The translations under genes were made by a program, and so were the position numbers. Below are positions 8,386-17,222 of a stretch of 64,000 nucleotides of DNA, piece by piece; within the stretch, counting starts at the first letter, position 1; each line of letters begins with the position of its first letter. The stretch comes from Alcaligenes faecalis. GTDB lineage: Bacteria > Pseudomonadota > Gammaproteobacteria > Burkholderiales > Burkholderiaceae_B. The stretch spans positions 2,355,931-2,419,930 of the forward strand of contig NZ_CP168006.1 of the NCBI RefSeq assembly GCF_041521385.1, read 5' to 3'. Under the pieces are notes generated by a model. That model saw only the letters and a program-made list of their open reading frames with translations. It ran no database searches and had not been told where the DNA came from.

Positions 8386-10002
8386 ATGGAACATGCACGC
8401 TGCGTGTTGATCGTTTTGGAAGAAGGCGAGGGCTTGCATTACTGGCAGGAGCAATTGCGGGTTTTCGGTACCAAGACAAGCGTTGTCAGATCCTTGGAGC
8501 AGGTAGCCGAGGCACGCCTGAGTCAGGCTGATTTGTTGCTGTTCCCCGTCGAGGCGGGCTACGTGCCGTTAATGGTGGCCAAATTGCGCAATGACTTCGG
8601 CTCTTTGGGCGTTGTGGCCGTTCAGTCCGGTTTGTCTGCCAGTGCGCGAGTACAACTGTTGCTGACGGGGGCAGATGCCTGTCTGGCTTTGGATGTGCAA
8701 GCTCCCGAGCTGATGGCCTGGTGTCATGCTGTGCGCCGCCGGAATGTTTATGCGGCTGTGGATGCCTCCCAGGCCGCGCACGAGACTCAGGATCATAGCG
8801 GGCAGCAGGAATGGGTCTTGCGAGACAAGGGCTGGACGCTGGTGGCTCCCAATGGTGTCGGCCTGGAGCTGACGCATAGCGAGCGTCAATTAATGGATGC
8901 ATTTATACGGCATGCCGATGCCCGTTTCAGCCGTGAAGACCTGATGCGCGACAAGGGATTGGCTGCCAGCGACAGCCGTGCCGTGGATTCTTTGATCAGC
9001 CGTTTGCGCCGCAAGGCCAGCCAGGCGGGTGTGGCCTTGCCGATCAAGTCGGTGCATGGCTGGGGCTATACCTTTACGGGTAAATTAACCGCCCAGCAAG
9101 AGCCGCAAGATACCGAAATTATGGAGTTTTACGCCCCGCGAATCGAGCAAGAAGCGGCCCAGCCTACGCAGATGGAGCTGCTGCGTGCCTTGGAAACGCT
9201 GGATGTGCTCGATCTCCAGGCCAGCGAAGCACTGTCTTTTTCTTATCAGTTGCGTGTGTCCACGAGTACGGGTCAGTACAGTGGTGTGGATGCTCAGGTG
9301 TTCTGGACAGCGCCTACCGGCCTGCGTTTGTCCTCGGATCTGGTGCTGCGTCATATGCCGGACTTGATTCGCCGCCAGGCTTTGTGTGAATGGATGCTGC
9401 GCACCTTGATGGCCGATGTGCGTCGTTGGTGGCAGGAGTATTCGCTGCGTGCCAGCCATATTGGCCTGAAACTGCCTGTCGATATGCTGCTTCCCATCTA
9501 TAAGCACATGCCTGCTATGTTGCGTCAGTTTGAATTGCAGCCTTGCTGCGTGGAGCTGGATTTGTTCAGCGACGAGGAGCTGGAAGAAACGCCGGAACTG
9601 TTCCAGGCCCTGCAGTTCCTGAAGGAGCAGGACTTTCAGGTCTGGCTGACGAGTACTGATATTGAAAACAACAGGCTCAACCGTTTGCGCGGCTGGCCGA
9701 TCCGTGGCGTTAAGCTGGAGGCGGAGGTCATTCAGCGCGCATGCCGTGAGCCCACGTTCAAGGCTTTGCTGGAGACCGGATGCCATTTGCTGAGCGAGCA
9801 AGGTTTTGAGGTTGTCATTAAAGGTGTAGATAACCTGGAGCAGCGTGATCTGGCTTTGGGGCTGGAGTTGGGGCATTATCAGGGCCGTTTGACCTCGGAG
9901 CTAATGTCCGAAGACGGTTTCTTGCTGACGCTAGCCAGCAGTGAGCCTTCTTTTGCCCAAGGTCACGAAGCCTCCCGACGCTTGAGCGGGAGTGTTTTGT
10001 AA
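8386..10002 (+). CDS. Receiver-like / winged-helix / degenerate EAL regulator
   Basis: A 538-residue cytoplasmic protein in three parts. Residues 1-120 have the length and hydrophobic pattern of a response-regulator receiver, but where the phosphorylated aspartate is expected the sequence is LLLFPVEAG, so phosphorylation is unlikely. Residues about 140-235 form an OmpR/PhoB-type winged helix (LTHSERQLMDAFIRHADARFSREDL, then RAVDSLISRLRRK and IKSVHGWGYTF). The C-terminal 270 residues follow the layout of an EAL domain (SGVDAQVFW in place of the EAL motif, ELDLFSDEEL, GVKLEAEVI, VIKGVDN, GHYQGRL) but the catalytic acidic residues are absent. It probably binds DNA and senses a protein or cyclic di-GMP. 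No histidine kinase gene is adjacent. Function unknown. Confidence 0.75.
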   Translation: MEHARCVLIVLEEGEGLHYWQEQLRVFGTKTSVVRSLEQVAEARLSQADLLLFPVEAGYVPLMVAKLRNDFGSLGVVAVQSGLSASARVQLLLTGADACLALDVQAPELMAWCHAVRRRNVYAAVDASQAAHETQDHSGQQEWVLRDKGWTLVAPNGVGLELTHSERQLMDAFIRHADARFSREDLMRDKGLAASDSRAVDSLISRLRRKASQAGVALPIKSVHGWGYTFTGKLTAQQEPQDTEIMEFYAPRIEQEAAQPTQMELLRALETLDVLDLQASEALSFSYQLRVSTSTGQYSGVDAQVFWTAPTGLRLSSDLVLRHMPDLIRRQALCEWMLRTLMADVRRWWQEYSLRASHIGLKLPVDMLLPIYKHMPAMLRQFELQPCCVELDLFSDEELEETPELFQALQFLKEQDFQVWLTSTDIENNRLNRLRGWPIRGVKLEAEVIQRACREPTFKALLETGCHLLSEQGFEVVIKGVDNLEQRDLALGLELGHYQGRLTSELMSEDGFLLTLASSEPSFAQGHEASRRLSGSVL

Positions 10003-10097
10003 GCTGCCTTAGTATTAATTATCTCTATGTGTAACTTTGCTTAAGTATTTTAAGCCCGAGGCCGTTACCCAGCTTGTTCGATGGGGCCCCCTGGCAG

Positions 10098-10125
10098 GCC
10101 GACCGCTTTGACACGGTCGGCTTTT
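10098..10125 (+). terminator. Probable terminator before the chemoreceptor gene
   Basis: Stem GCCGACCG/CGGTCGGC with an 8-base loop followed by TTTT. It lies 96 bases after the stop of the preceding regulator and 44 bases before the chemoreceptor start, so it could end the former or attenuate the latter. Confidence 0.75.
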
Positions 10126-10168
10126 GCATACCTGGGACCTGTCTTTTCAGCGTTGCTCGGGGAATATG

Positions 10169-11713
10169 ATGCGTTTGGGTTTGAAACAGAAATTGTGGTT
10201 ACCATTGATCTTGGGCTTGACGGCTTTGGCGGCGGTTTTTGCGTTTGTGAACTATCAGCTCTATCAGGCACAGATGCAAGAGCGAAAAAGTAGTTTGCAG
10301 CATATCGTCAATATTGCCGTAAACATTACGCAGGACTACCAGCAACTGGTCAGCAAAGGCGTCCTTAGCAAGGACGAGGCGCAAAAACAGGCACTGCAAC
10401 GCATCGGCAGTATCCGCTTTGGACAGGAAGGTTACGTGTCGGTGTTATCCACTGACGTCGTGTCCATTATGAACCCCACCCGACCGGATCTCGATGGTCA
10501 GGACGTCAGCGCCGTGGTCGATAGTAATGGCGTACACCCTTTTGCCGAAATGAGCCGTATTGCTCGTGATGATGGCGAAGGGTTTCTGGAGTACCACTGG
10601 CCCAAACTTACCGACAAGAGTAATGCTCCCAAACTGGCCTATGGTAAAGGGGTGGCCCAGTGGGACTGGGTGCTGACCTCGGGTGTGTATATCGACAATA
10701 TCAAGGCCAGTTTTCAGAGCAACCTGCTGAGCTCCTCGGTGGTGTTTTTGTTGATTATTGTGTTGGTGTCGGCAGTTACCGTGTTTCTTGCGCGGCAGAT
10801 TCTTGCTGAGCTGGGTGCTGAACCCACCGTTTTGCATGGCGCTGCCCAAGCCATTGCTGATGGTGACTTGCGGGTTGCTCATTCTCTGCGTTCGATTCCA
10901 GACAATAGCGTGATGGCGTCCCTCGAGCAGATGCGTTTGAAGTTGAATGACGTTATGCACACCTTGCAGCACAGCAGCGCAGTGATTGCAGACGATACCT
11001 CGCAACTGTCCGTGGGCAATCTGGAGCTGTCCAGTCGCACCACTCAACAGGCTGCGGCCTTGCAGGAAACAGCGTCGGCCATGGAAGAGATGACGGGCAC
11101 AGTGCGCATGAGCGAAGAAAATGCCATGCGAGCCGAGGAGGTCTCCAGCCAAGTGCAGAAAACCGCTCAGCATGGTGGTCAGATGGTCAGTGAGCTGGTG
11201 GATCGCATGGATGCGATTCGTGACTCCAGCAGCAAGGTGGCAGACATTACGACGGTGATTAACTCGATTGCTTTCCAGACCAATATTCTGGCCTTGAATG
11301 CGGCTGTGGAAGCAGCACGGGCCGGTGAGCAAGGTCGAGGCTTTGCAGTGGTAGCCGGTGAAGTGCGTGCCTTGGCGCAGCGCACCACGGCCTCTGCTCA
11401 GGAGATTGCTCAATTGGTGGAGGCGTCTTCCGACAGTACTCGGGAAGGGGCGAAGTTGATGGGACAGGTGGGCGAGGTGATCGACGAGATGGTCACTGGC
11501 AGTTCGCAAGTGATGACGATTGTGCATGAGATTGCCGCTTCTACCCGTGAGCAAACGATTGGTATCGAGCAAATTAATGTGGCCGTTGGGCAGTTGGATT
11601 CAGCCACCCAACAAAACGCGGAGATGGTGAATCAGGTGGCACACACCTCCAGCGAGTTGCAGGACCAGGTGCAAGAGCTGGATCGTTTGATTCAGGCTTT
11701 CCGCCTGGAGTGA
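10169..11713 (+). CDS. Methyl-accepting chemotaxis protein with single Cache sensor
   Basis: Inner-membrane chemoreceptor that signals to CheA/CheW. The ATG at 10169 is preferred because GGGGA lies 5 bases upstream; ATG at 10166 is equally in frame. Layout of 514 residues: transmembrane helix about 7-27, periplasmic single-Cache domain about 35-190 ([33 protein letters not shown]), second helix about 195-215, HAMP, and a long helical signalling domain with the hairpin tip [30 protein letters not shown]. No CheR-binding pentapeptide is present at the C-terminus (ends AFRLE). Such Cache receptors often sense small organic acids, but the ligand cannot be deduced here. Confidence 0.93.
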   Translation: MRLGLKQKLWLPLILGLTALAAVFAFVNYQLYQAQMQERKSSLQHIVNIAVNITQDYQQLVSKGVLSKDEAQKQALQRIGSIRFGQEGYVSVLSTDVVSIMNPTRPDLDGQDVSAVVDSNGVHPFAEMSRIARDDGEGFLEYHWPKLTDKSNAPKLAYGKGVAQWDWVLTSGVYIDNIKASFQSNLLSSSVVFLLIIVLVSAVTVFLARQILAELGAEPTVLHGAAQAIADGDLRVAHSLRSIPDNSVMASLEQMRLKLNDVMHTLQHSSAVIADDTSQLSVGNLELSSRTTQQAAALQETASAMEEMTGTVRMSEENAMRAEEVSSQVQKTAQHGGQMVSELVDRMDAIRDSSSKVADITTVINSIAFQTNILALNAAVEAARAGEQGRGFAVVAGEVRALAQRTTASAQEIAQLVEASSDSTREGAKLMGQVGEVIDEMVTGSSQVMTIVHEIAASTREQTIGIEQINVAVGQLDSATQQNAEMVNQVAHTSSELQDQVQELDRLIQAFRLE

Positions 11714-11821
11714 TAAATGGCGATATCTCGCATTAGCCAAGGGGGCGCTGATTATTTTTGATCGTATACTGCTTCTTGGTACTGGGATTGTCCTGCGGCA
11801 AACCGGCGTTTAGGAGGATGT

Positions 11822-13399
11822 ATGTTGCGCGCACCTGTTGTTGCTGTATTGATGGTGGGAATGTTTGGGTCGGCTTGGGCGGCTACGCTGCCCTCAGCGC
11901 AGGGTGAGGTTCAGGCGCACGAACATCATGAACGCATACTGAGTTTGCAGCACAATGATCTGGTGCAAGGCAGTTGGCAGCACAGTGGTGATGTGGCGCT
12001 GGAATTGTTCGGCCCGGATGGCCAGGCGATTCGTCACTGGGCGGATGAGCCGGGACGGGATGGTTCTTTTGGTTTTATTGCCAGTACAGCAGGCGAGTAT
12101 CGTTTGCGTGTGCTGGGGCAGGGTGAGTATCAGTGGCAGGTGAAATCCGTCACAGCGCCGCAAACGCCCGTTCAGGCCGAGCCTTTGCAAGGTGATGTGA
12201 TCCGCCAGTGGAGCATGCGTTTGCGGGCGGGTGAGTCGTCTCGCGGTTTCTGGGACTATGTGCAACGTGTAGGTTCACCTTTGGTGGAACGCTACAGCAA
12301 TACGCATGATCGCGTCACGTTTGTCTGGCGCGGTGCCCGAAACGAGGTTCGTCTGCATGGTGGGCCCTTCTCGTATAGCGATCGTATGCATCGCTTGGGT
12401 GAGTCTGATATCTGGTATATCACCTACGATTTGCCGCGTGATGCCCGCTTTGCCTATCGCATGGCACCGGATGTGCCTTATGTAGGCCAGAATCTGGCAC
12501 GTGAAGTGTTGCGTGCGGCCTTGCAGCGGGACCCGCTTAATTCCAGGGCGCTGCCGGAGAACAGCAAGGATCTGTTCGATGGCGAGTCGGTCTTGCGTTT
12601 GACGCAGGCACCGGCCCAGGTGGTGAGTCTGGAGTCGCAACAGTTGGGACAGGGGCAATGGCGTACGGAACGCCTGCCCAGCGAGGCTTTGGGTGTGGAG
12701 CGGCAGGTGCAGATTTATCAGCCTGCTGGCACTCGAGCCCAGGACATTGATCACACCTTGATTTTGTTTGATGGCCGTGACTATCGGGATTTGGCGCGCG
12801 CGCCCGCCATGCTGGATTCCTTGATTGCGCAGGGGCGCGTGGAGCCTATGTGGTTAGTCCTGGTGGACAACCCGGGCATGGCGGAGCGGGCACGGGAGTT
12901 GCCGCCGAATGAGGCTTATATCCAGTTTCTGGACACGGAGCTGATGCCTTGGTTGCAGGCCCAAGGGGTGCAGTCGGCAGCGGACAAGACGGCGATTGGC
13001 GGTTCCAGCTATGGGGGTTTGGCGGCCATGCATGCGGCTTGGCGTTTGCCGCAGTGGTTTGGCAATGTTTTGAGTATGTCCGGCTCGTTTTGGTGGGCTC
13101 CCGCTGGCCAGGCGCGTGGGCAGTGGCTGACGCGGCAGATGGCGGATTCGCCTGCTGTGCCGGTGAAGATTTATATGAGCGCCGGGGTGTTTGAGTCCTC
13201 AGGCTCCAGCCGGGATGTCAGCCTGGTGCAGGCTAATCGCCATTTGGATGATGTGCTGCGGGCCCGGGGGTATGACGTGCGTTACGTGGAAAGTGCGACG
13301 GCGCATGATTTCGTGGCGTGGAGGGATGCGTTGGCGCTGGGGCTGGAGCATTTGTTTGGGGTTGAACATGAAGAGGCTCCGGCTGAGCGGAAGAGGTAG
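11822..13399 (+). CDS. Exported enterochelin-esterase-like hydrolase
   Basis: Alpha/beta hydrolase related to Fes/IroD esterases that cleave the trilactone backbone of catechol siderophores. A signal peptide of about 20 residues (ends GSAWAA) places it in the periplasm, unlike cytoplasmic Fes. After a beta-rich region (about 25-120) comes a Fes N-terminal-type domain (FVWRGARNEVRLHGGPFSY, IWYITYDLPRDARFAYRM) and then the esterase domain with VERQVQIYQPAG, LILFDGRDYRD, the nucleophile S396 in GGSSYGG and a candidate catalytic His495 in TAHDFVAWR. Length 525. No siderophore genes are next to it, so a general esterase role is also possible. The gene ends about 50 bases before a hairpin repeat. 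Confidence 0.8.
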   Translation: MLRAPVVAVLMVGMFGSAWAATLPSAQGEVQAHEHHERILSLQHNDLVQGSWQHSGDVALELFGPDGQAIRHWADEPGRDGSFGFIASTAGEYRLRVLGQGEYQWQVKSVTAPQTPVQAEPLQGDVIRQWSMRLRAGESSRGFWDYVQRVGSPLVERYSNTHDRVTFVWRGARNEVRLHGGPFSYSDRMHRLGESDIWYITYDLPRDARFAYRMAPDVPYVGQNLAREVLRAALQRDPLNSRALPENSKDLFDGESVLRLTQAPAQVVSLESQQLGQGQWRTERLPSEALGVERQVQIYQPAGTRAQDIDHTLILFDGRDYRDLARAPAMLDSLIAQGRVEPMWLVLVDNPGMAERARELPPNEAYIQFLDTELMPWLQAQGVQSAADKTAIGGSSYGGLAAMHAAWRLPQWFGNVLSMSGSFWWAPAGQARGQWLTRQMADSPAVPVKIYMSAGVFESSGSSRDVSLVQANRHLDDVLRARGYDVRYVESATAHDFVAWRDALALGLEHLFGVEHEEAPAERKR

Positions 13400-13444
13400 C
13401 TGCAGTTGGGCTTATAGGCGGTGAGGTACGGGCTACAGACGGGC

Positions 13445-13579
13445 TCAGGAGTCTGGACCGGGGGGCTGTTCGAGTCGGGGCAGGCTCCGGCTGGGCTGAG
13501 CACTTGCTGGTGCTGCGCACCGGTGCCCTGGTCAAGAGAGAGCGACGGGCGCATCCTGAACTCGCCGGGTACTTGGTCC
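13445..13579 (+). repeat. Large hairpin repeat, copy A, left half (split by the IS)
   Basis: Left arm of a dispersed palindromic repeat whose intact copies lie at 60847-61079 and 61366-61594. The shared core here runs from GCTGAGCACTTGCTGGTGCT (13495) through GCGCATCCTGAACTCGCC to the apex arm GTACTTGGTCC (13569-13579), where the insertion sequence begins. The right half resumes at 14977. Confidence 0.85.
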
Positions 13580-13598
13580 CCCGTACATGGACGCCCCT

Positions 13599-13859
13599 GT
13601 TTTGCCAAGCACTCACTTCATGTTGGACAGTGGGTCGAGATTGCACCCGTACATTCGGACTTGATTGCCGCGTCAGCGGCGGTCCCTGATGGGTTTTGCT
13701 GGTTGGTGCCTCAATCGGACCAGCGCACTGCGTTGTGCCTGGGGGACATCGGGTTTAACCAACCACGGTCTGACCTATCTTGCCATCATGTCGTGCTTGC
13801 CTGAGCAATCGGGGGAAGGGTTAATAGTGGTTTTTAAAGGGGAGCTCAGTTCAGCCTGA
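13599..13859 (-). ncRNA. Presumed guide (bridge/seek) RNA region of the IS1111-type element
   Basis: About 260 bases between the transposase stop and the inner inverted repeat, free of convincing coding sequence. In IS1111-type elements this downstream non-coding end is known to give a structured RNA that guides the transposase to donor and target. Short matches to the two target arms occur here (GGTCCC at 13681-13686 and GGACCA at 13717-13722), but six-base matches can be chance. RNA ends and loops were not resolved. Confidence 0.45.
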
Positions 13860-14888
13860 CTATGAGCCGTCAGGCGTATAGTCAGGCTGGAAGGTTCGTT
13901 GATTGGCCAGTAACGCCCAGACGATACGGGCATTTTTGTTGGCTAATGCAACCGCCGCTACGTTGGTGTGAGATCGCTGCAAGAGTCGTTGTAGCCAACC
14001 GGTGGGCTCTGCGGCTTGCCGCGCACGATAGATTACCGCTCGAGCGCCATGAATTAACAAGGTACGCAGATATTGATCTCCTCGTTTGCTGATTCCCAGG
14101 AGCACGGACTTGCCACCACTGGAGTGCTGCTTGGGCACTAAGCCTAGCCACGCGGCTAACTGTCGGCCATTGGTGAAGTTTTTGGCATCGCCGATCGTGG
14201 CAACCAAGGCACTGGCGGTGATCGGGCCAATGCCCGCAATTTTCTCAAGTCGGCAGCTCGCTTCATTGGCCTTATGCCAGGCTTTAATCTGCCGCTCCAA
14301 CTCATGGACCTGTTTATCCAGTTCTTTTAAGTGATCCAGGAGCCGGAGTATGAGTAATCGAAATGAGCCTGTCAGCTCCTGATTCGCCTGCTCGAGTAGC
14401 GCAGGGACACGTGTATGCAGGTGAGAGATTCCCTGTGGGACGATCAGCCCGAACTCAGCCAGCAATCCGCGGATCTGATTGGCCTGTGCGGTCCGTGCCC
14501 GTACGAACCCTTGTCGAGCCCGGTGCAAGGCCAAGACGGACTGTTGTTCGATATTTTTGATCGGTACAAACCGCATGTTAGGCCGAGCCACTGCCTCGCA
14601 GATGGCTTCGGCATCAGCAGCATCGTTCTTGTTGGTTTTAACGTAGGGTTTAACAAACTGAGGGGCAATCAAGCGTACGGTATGTCCGAACGATTCTAAT
14701 TTACGGGCCCAATGATGCGCACTGCCACATGCTTCCATGCCAATAAGGCAGACCGGTAAGGTAGCGAAGAACGTGGCCATCTGGTCGCGTTTGAGCTGTT
14801 TTCTTAATACGGTTTGGCCTTGTTCATCAACGCCGTGCAGTTGAAAAACGTGCTTTGCCAGATCGATACCCAGTGTCGTAATCTTCAT
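13860..14888 (-). CDS. IS110-family transposase (RuvC-like DEDD plus Transposase_20)
   Basis: Recombinase of an IS110/IS1111 element, 342 residues, full length for the family. The N-terminal RuvC-like domain starts with TLGIDLAKHVFQLHG (first catalytic aspartate D9) and continues with IGMEACGSAHHWAR and KTNKNDAADAEAICEA, matching the other acidic residues. A helical linker (about 180-210) precedes the C-terminal domain LEKIAGIGPITASALVATIG, RQLAAWLGLVPKQHSSGGK (expected to hold the serine nucleophile) and GISKRGDQYLRTLLIHGA. The frame is intact, so the element may still be active. The ATG at 14888 is about 70 bases inside the upstream inverted repeat. Confidence 0.96.
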   Translation of the reverse strand: MKITTLGIDLAKHVFQLHGVDEQGQTVLRKQLKRDQMATFFATLPVCLIGMEACGSAHHWARKLESFGHTVRLIAPQFVKPYVKTNKNDAADAEAICEAVARPNMRFVPIKNIEQQSVLALHRARQGFVRARTAQANQIRGLLAEFGLIVPQGISHLHTRVPALLEQANQELTGSFRLLILRLLDHLKELDKQVHELERQIKAWHKANEASCRLEKIAGIGPITASALVATIGDAKNFTNGRQLAAWLGLVPKQHSSGGKSVLLGISKRGDQYLRTLLIHGARAVIYRARQAAEPTGWLQRLLQRSHTNVAAVALANKNARIVWALLANQRTFQPDYTPDGS

Positions 14889-14976
14889 GATGGACGCCTC
14901 GCTCGGTTCAAGTGGTTGGTGCTACGCCCACTTTGGCACATAGGATGCCGGTGCGGGTAGGGGCGTCCATCCCATT

Positions 14977-15085
14977 GGACCAAGTACAAGCGCCCGGCTC
15001 AAGCAGCAGGATGCTTGCATCCCTACGCTCTCTCTTGCCTGCGGCAAGCAGTCTGACTCGCCCTGCCAGCCCCCCAGGGCCTGAA
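14977..15085 (+). repeat. Large hairpin repeat, copy A, right half
   Basis: Continues the palindrome interrupted at 13579: the apex arm GGACCAAGTAC (14977-14987) is the exact complement of 13569-13579, then CAGCAGGATGCTTGCATCCC and CTACGCTCTCTCTTGCCTGC match the right arms of the copies near 61 kb. The outer end is less well conserved. Confidence 0.85.
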
Positions 15086-15464
15086 GCGGCTTGCAGCGGA
15101 GCAAATGTGCAAGTTTTATAGCTTCAGGGGGTGGGTGGGGGTGTTCCTGTCTTTAGGTCATCGTGTTGATCGACGGCCTCTTCGTGGATCCTCGCATTTG
15201 CTTGCGTAGTCATGCCCATCACTAGGCAGGGTGACCAACAGCACAGACGGGCGCAAGCAATTATCTCTGGCATCCGTTGAAACACAGCGTTCGCCCACCT
15301 GTCCGGACCTTATCCTTTAAATCTAAATCAAATCGGGGTTTTCCCTGCTTTTGCGGCTTCTTGCGCTTATTGGCTAGGTGCTGCGCAAAGTGGATATACC
15401 GGCACAAACGGCACTTCTACCATTGGCCTCATCGTCATACCTAAAAAACAAAAGGAGAACGGAC
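15086..15464 (+). promoter_or_regulatory. Upstream region of the StyA-like operon
   Basis: About 380 non-coding bases between the repeat and the first gene of the operon. It should hold the operon promoter and the binding site of the AraC-type regulator encoded at 20726-21703. A short direct repeat GGCACAAACGGCAC lies at about 15400-15413, 50 bases before the start codon. No clear -35/-10 pair was fixed by eye. Confidence 0.4.
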
Positions 15465-16361
15465 GTGGGGGACATCAATAAAACAATAGCAGCCGTTGTA
15501 CTGGGAGCAGGCACATTGGGCGCCGGTCCAGCCTATGCCATTGAGGGTAATGGCCTGCCCATTTATCCCGACGGTTTGGAAAATTTCATGAGTGGCGCTC
15601 TGCCACCACCCGGTGTTCACTTGCTGATGTACGGCGGTGCCATGCGTTATGACTCGGTACGCGACCAGAACGGCGACAAGTTGCCTATTCCCGACTTCAA
15701 AGTGGATGTGGCGATGGTTGCGCCTCGTTTGGTTTGGGTGACGGACCAGCAAGTGTTGGGTGGCCAATTGGCATTTCACGCGCTGGCTCCCTTGTTGACG
15801 GTCAAGGCGCAAGCTGCTGGCCAGTCCCAGCGCCGCAGTGGTCTGGGTGATGTGGTGTTTGGTCCTGCTTTGGGCTTTCACCCCAGCGAGAAGATGCACT
15901 ACATCCTGGGCGTGGACTTTGTGGCTCCGACTGGCCGCTACAAGGTGACCGACAGCGCCAACCTGGGCCGCAACTACTGGGCCATTCAGCCCGCTGCTGC
16001 GTTCAGCTACACGCAGCCCAGCGGCATCAACTGGGATTTGAAGATGATGGTGGACTTCAACTTCCGTAATAGCGACACCGAAACCCGCACGGGTAAGGCC
16101 ATTCACGCCGACTACGCCGTGGGCTGGGGTTTTGGCAATGGTCTGGTGCTGGGGGTGGGTGGTTACGCCTATCAACAGATTGAAAGCGACCGTGGCCCAA
16201 TGGCTGGCGACAGCAAGGCGCGAGCCTTCGCGATTGGCCCCAGCCTGCGTTACGCCAATGACAAAGGTCTGCTGATTACGGCCAAGTACCAGCAGGATCT
16301 GGGTGTGCGTGGCCGTCCGGAAGGAAAACAATTTTTTGTAAAAGTGGCGGTGCCTTTCTAA
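15465..16361 (+). CDS. Outer-membrane protein of the phenol MetA-pathway family
   Basis: Predicted outer-membrane beta-barrel for uptake of an aromatic or hydrophobic substrate. The start chosen is GTG at 15465, seven bases after AAGGAG, which gives a signal peptide ending at GPAYA and a mature protein beginning IEGNG. An ATG-like start further upstream would put charged residues before the signal. The 298-residue protein is rich in alternating beta segments (SYTQPSGINWDLKMMVDF, GNGLVLGVGGYAYQQ) and ends in aromatic-terminated FFVKVAVPF, as barrels do. Proteins of this family often accompany aromatic degradation genes. First gene of a five-gene operon on the plus strand; the next starts 22 bases downstream. 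Confidence 0.8.
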   Translation: MGDINKTIAAVVLGAGTLGAGPAYAIEGNGLPIYPDGLENFMSGALPPPGVHLLMYGGAMRYDSVRDQNGDKLPIPDFKVDVAMVAPRLVWVTDQQVLGGQLAFHALAPLLTVKAQAAGQSQRRSGLGDVVFGPALGFHPSEKMHYILGVDFVAPTGRYKVTDSANLGRNYWAIQPAAAFSYTQPSGINWDLKMMVDFNFRNSDTETRTGKAIHADYAVGWGFGNGLVLGVGGYAYQQIESDRGPMAGDSKARAFAIGPSLRYANDKGLLITAKYQQDLGVRGRPEGKQFFVKVAVPF

Positions 16362-16382
16362 GGCCCGCGGCAGGAGAGCGAC

Positions 16383-17165
16383 ATGAAAGGACTGAAGGAT
16401 AAGGTAGTCATCGTGACCGGCGGTGCAACGCGTGTAGGCGCGGGCGTGGTCGAGGTGCTGATGGGCTACGGCGCACGTGTGGCCGTATTTGATATTGACG
16501 CCGCCGGTGGTCAGAAAGCGGTAGGCAACGATGCCGCCAAAGCCAAATTCTGGGACGTGGACATTACCAGCGATGACAGTCTGAATGCCGCCATCGAGCA
16601 GGTCAAGGCGCATTTTGGCCGTGTGGATGGCCTGGTCAATCTGGCCTGTTCCTATCTGGATGAGGGTATGGCTTCCAGCCGTGAAGACTGGCTCAAGGCC
16701 TTGGACATCAACCTGGTCAGTGCCGTGCAAGCGGCCAAGGCCGTGCGTCCCTTGTTGCCGCGTGGTGGTTCCATCGTCAACTTCACGTCCATTTCATCGT
16801 CGATCGCTCAAACCGGCCGCTGGTTGTACCCGGTCTCCAAGGCTGCCTTGTTGCAACTGACACGCAGCATGGCGCTGGACTTTGCTCCTGATGGTATTCG
16901 CGTGAACTCGGTCTCGCCCGGCTGGATCTGGTCGCGCGTGATGGACGAGCTGACGGGGGGCGACCGTGCCAAAACCGACCGCGTGGCCTCGGCATTTCAC
17001 ATGCTGGGACGCGTGGGTGATCCTCAGGAAGTCGGTGAAGTGGTCTCCTTCCTGTTGTCGGACTCCGCCAGTTTCGTGACCGGAGCCGATTACGCCGTGG
17101 ACGGCGGTTACTCGGCCATGGGGCCCGAGCAAGGTGTACCCGCCATTCCCAAATTGGCTGAATAA
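16383..17165 (+). CDS. Short-chain dehydrogenase/reductase
   Basis: NAD(P)-dependent oxidoreductase of 260 residues. The cofactor loop reads TGGATRVGAG instead of the usual TGxxxGIG, the acidic VFDID after beta-2 suggests NAD preference, and the active site S/YxxxK is FTSISSS ... YPVSK. The C-terminal SFVTGADYAVDGGYSAMG is typical. Within the operon it probably oxidises a hydroxylated or dihydrodiol intermediate made by the flavoprotein oxygenase; that is inferred from position only. GGAGAG precedes the ATG. A hairpin lies between this gene and the next. Confidence 0.9.
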   Translation: MKGLKDKVVIVTGGATRVGAGVVEVLMGYGARVAVFDIDAAGGQKAVGNDAAKAKFWDVDITSDDSLNAAIEQVKAHFGRVDGLVNLACSYLDEGMASSREDWLKALDINLVSAVQAAKAVRPLLPRGGSIVNFTSISSSIAQTGRWLYPVSKAALLQLTRSMALDFAPDGIRVNSVSPGWIWSRVMDELTGGDRAKTDRVASAFHMLGRVGDPQEVGEVVSFLLSDSASFVTGADYAVDGGYSAMGPEQGVPAIPKLAE

Positions 17166-17172
17166 GAAAAAC

Positions 17173-17196
17173 CAGGACGCCGCCGGGGTGGCGTCC
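17173..17196 (+). promoter_or_regulatory. Intercistronic hairpin in the StyA-like operon
   Basis: Stem AGGACGCC/GGCGTCCT with a short GC loop, placed in the 57 bases between the SDR and oxygenase genes. It lacks a U-tract, so an RNA-stability or processing element is more likely than a full terminator. Confidence 0.55.
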
Positions 17197-17222
17197 TTCG
17201 CTCCCTCAGAAGGAAAAAAATC

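Larger units (their letters stand above)
13580..14976 (-). mobile_element. IS110-family insertion sequence, IS1111 type
   Basis: About 1.4 kb element bounded by the two halves of a palindrome. One transposase gene lies on the minus strand. Perfect 12-bp inverted repeats ATGGACGCCCCT (13587-13598) and AGGGGCGTCCAT (14959-14970) lie 6-7 bases inside the inferred ends. Sub-terminal rather than terminal inverted repeats are a hallmark of the IS1111 subgroup. No target-site duplication is obvious. The exact ends are uncertain by the three loop bases of the target hairpin. In the transposase orientation the element has a short upstream end (about 90 bases) and a long downstream end (about 280 bases). 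Confidence 0.88.
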
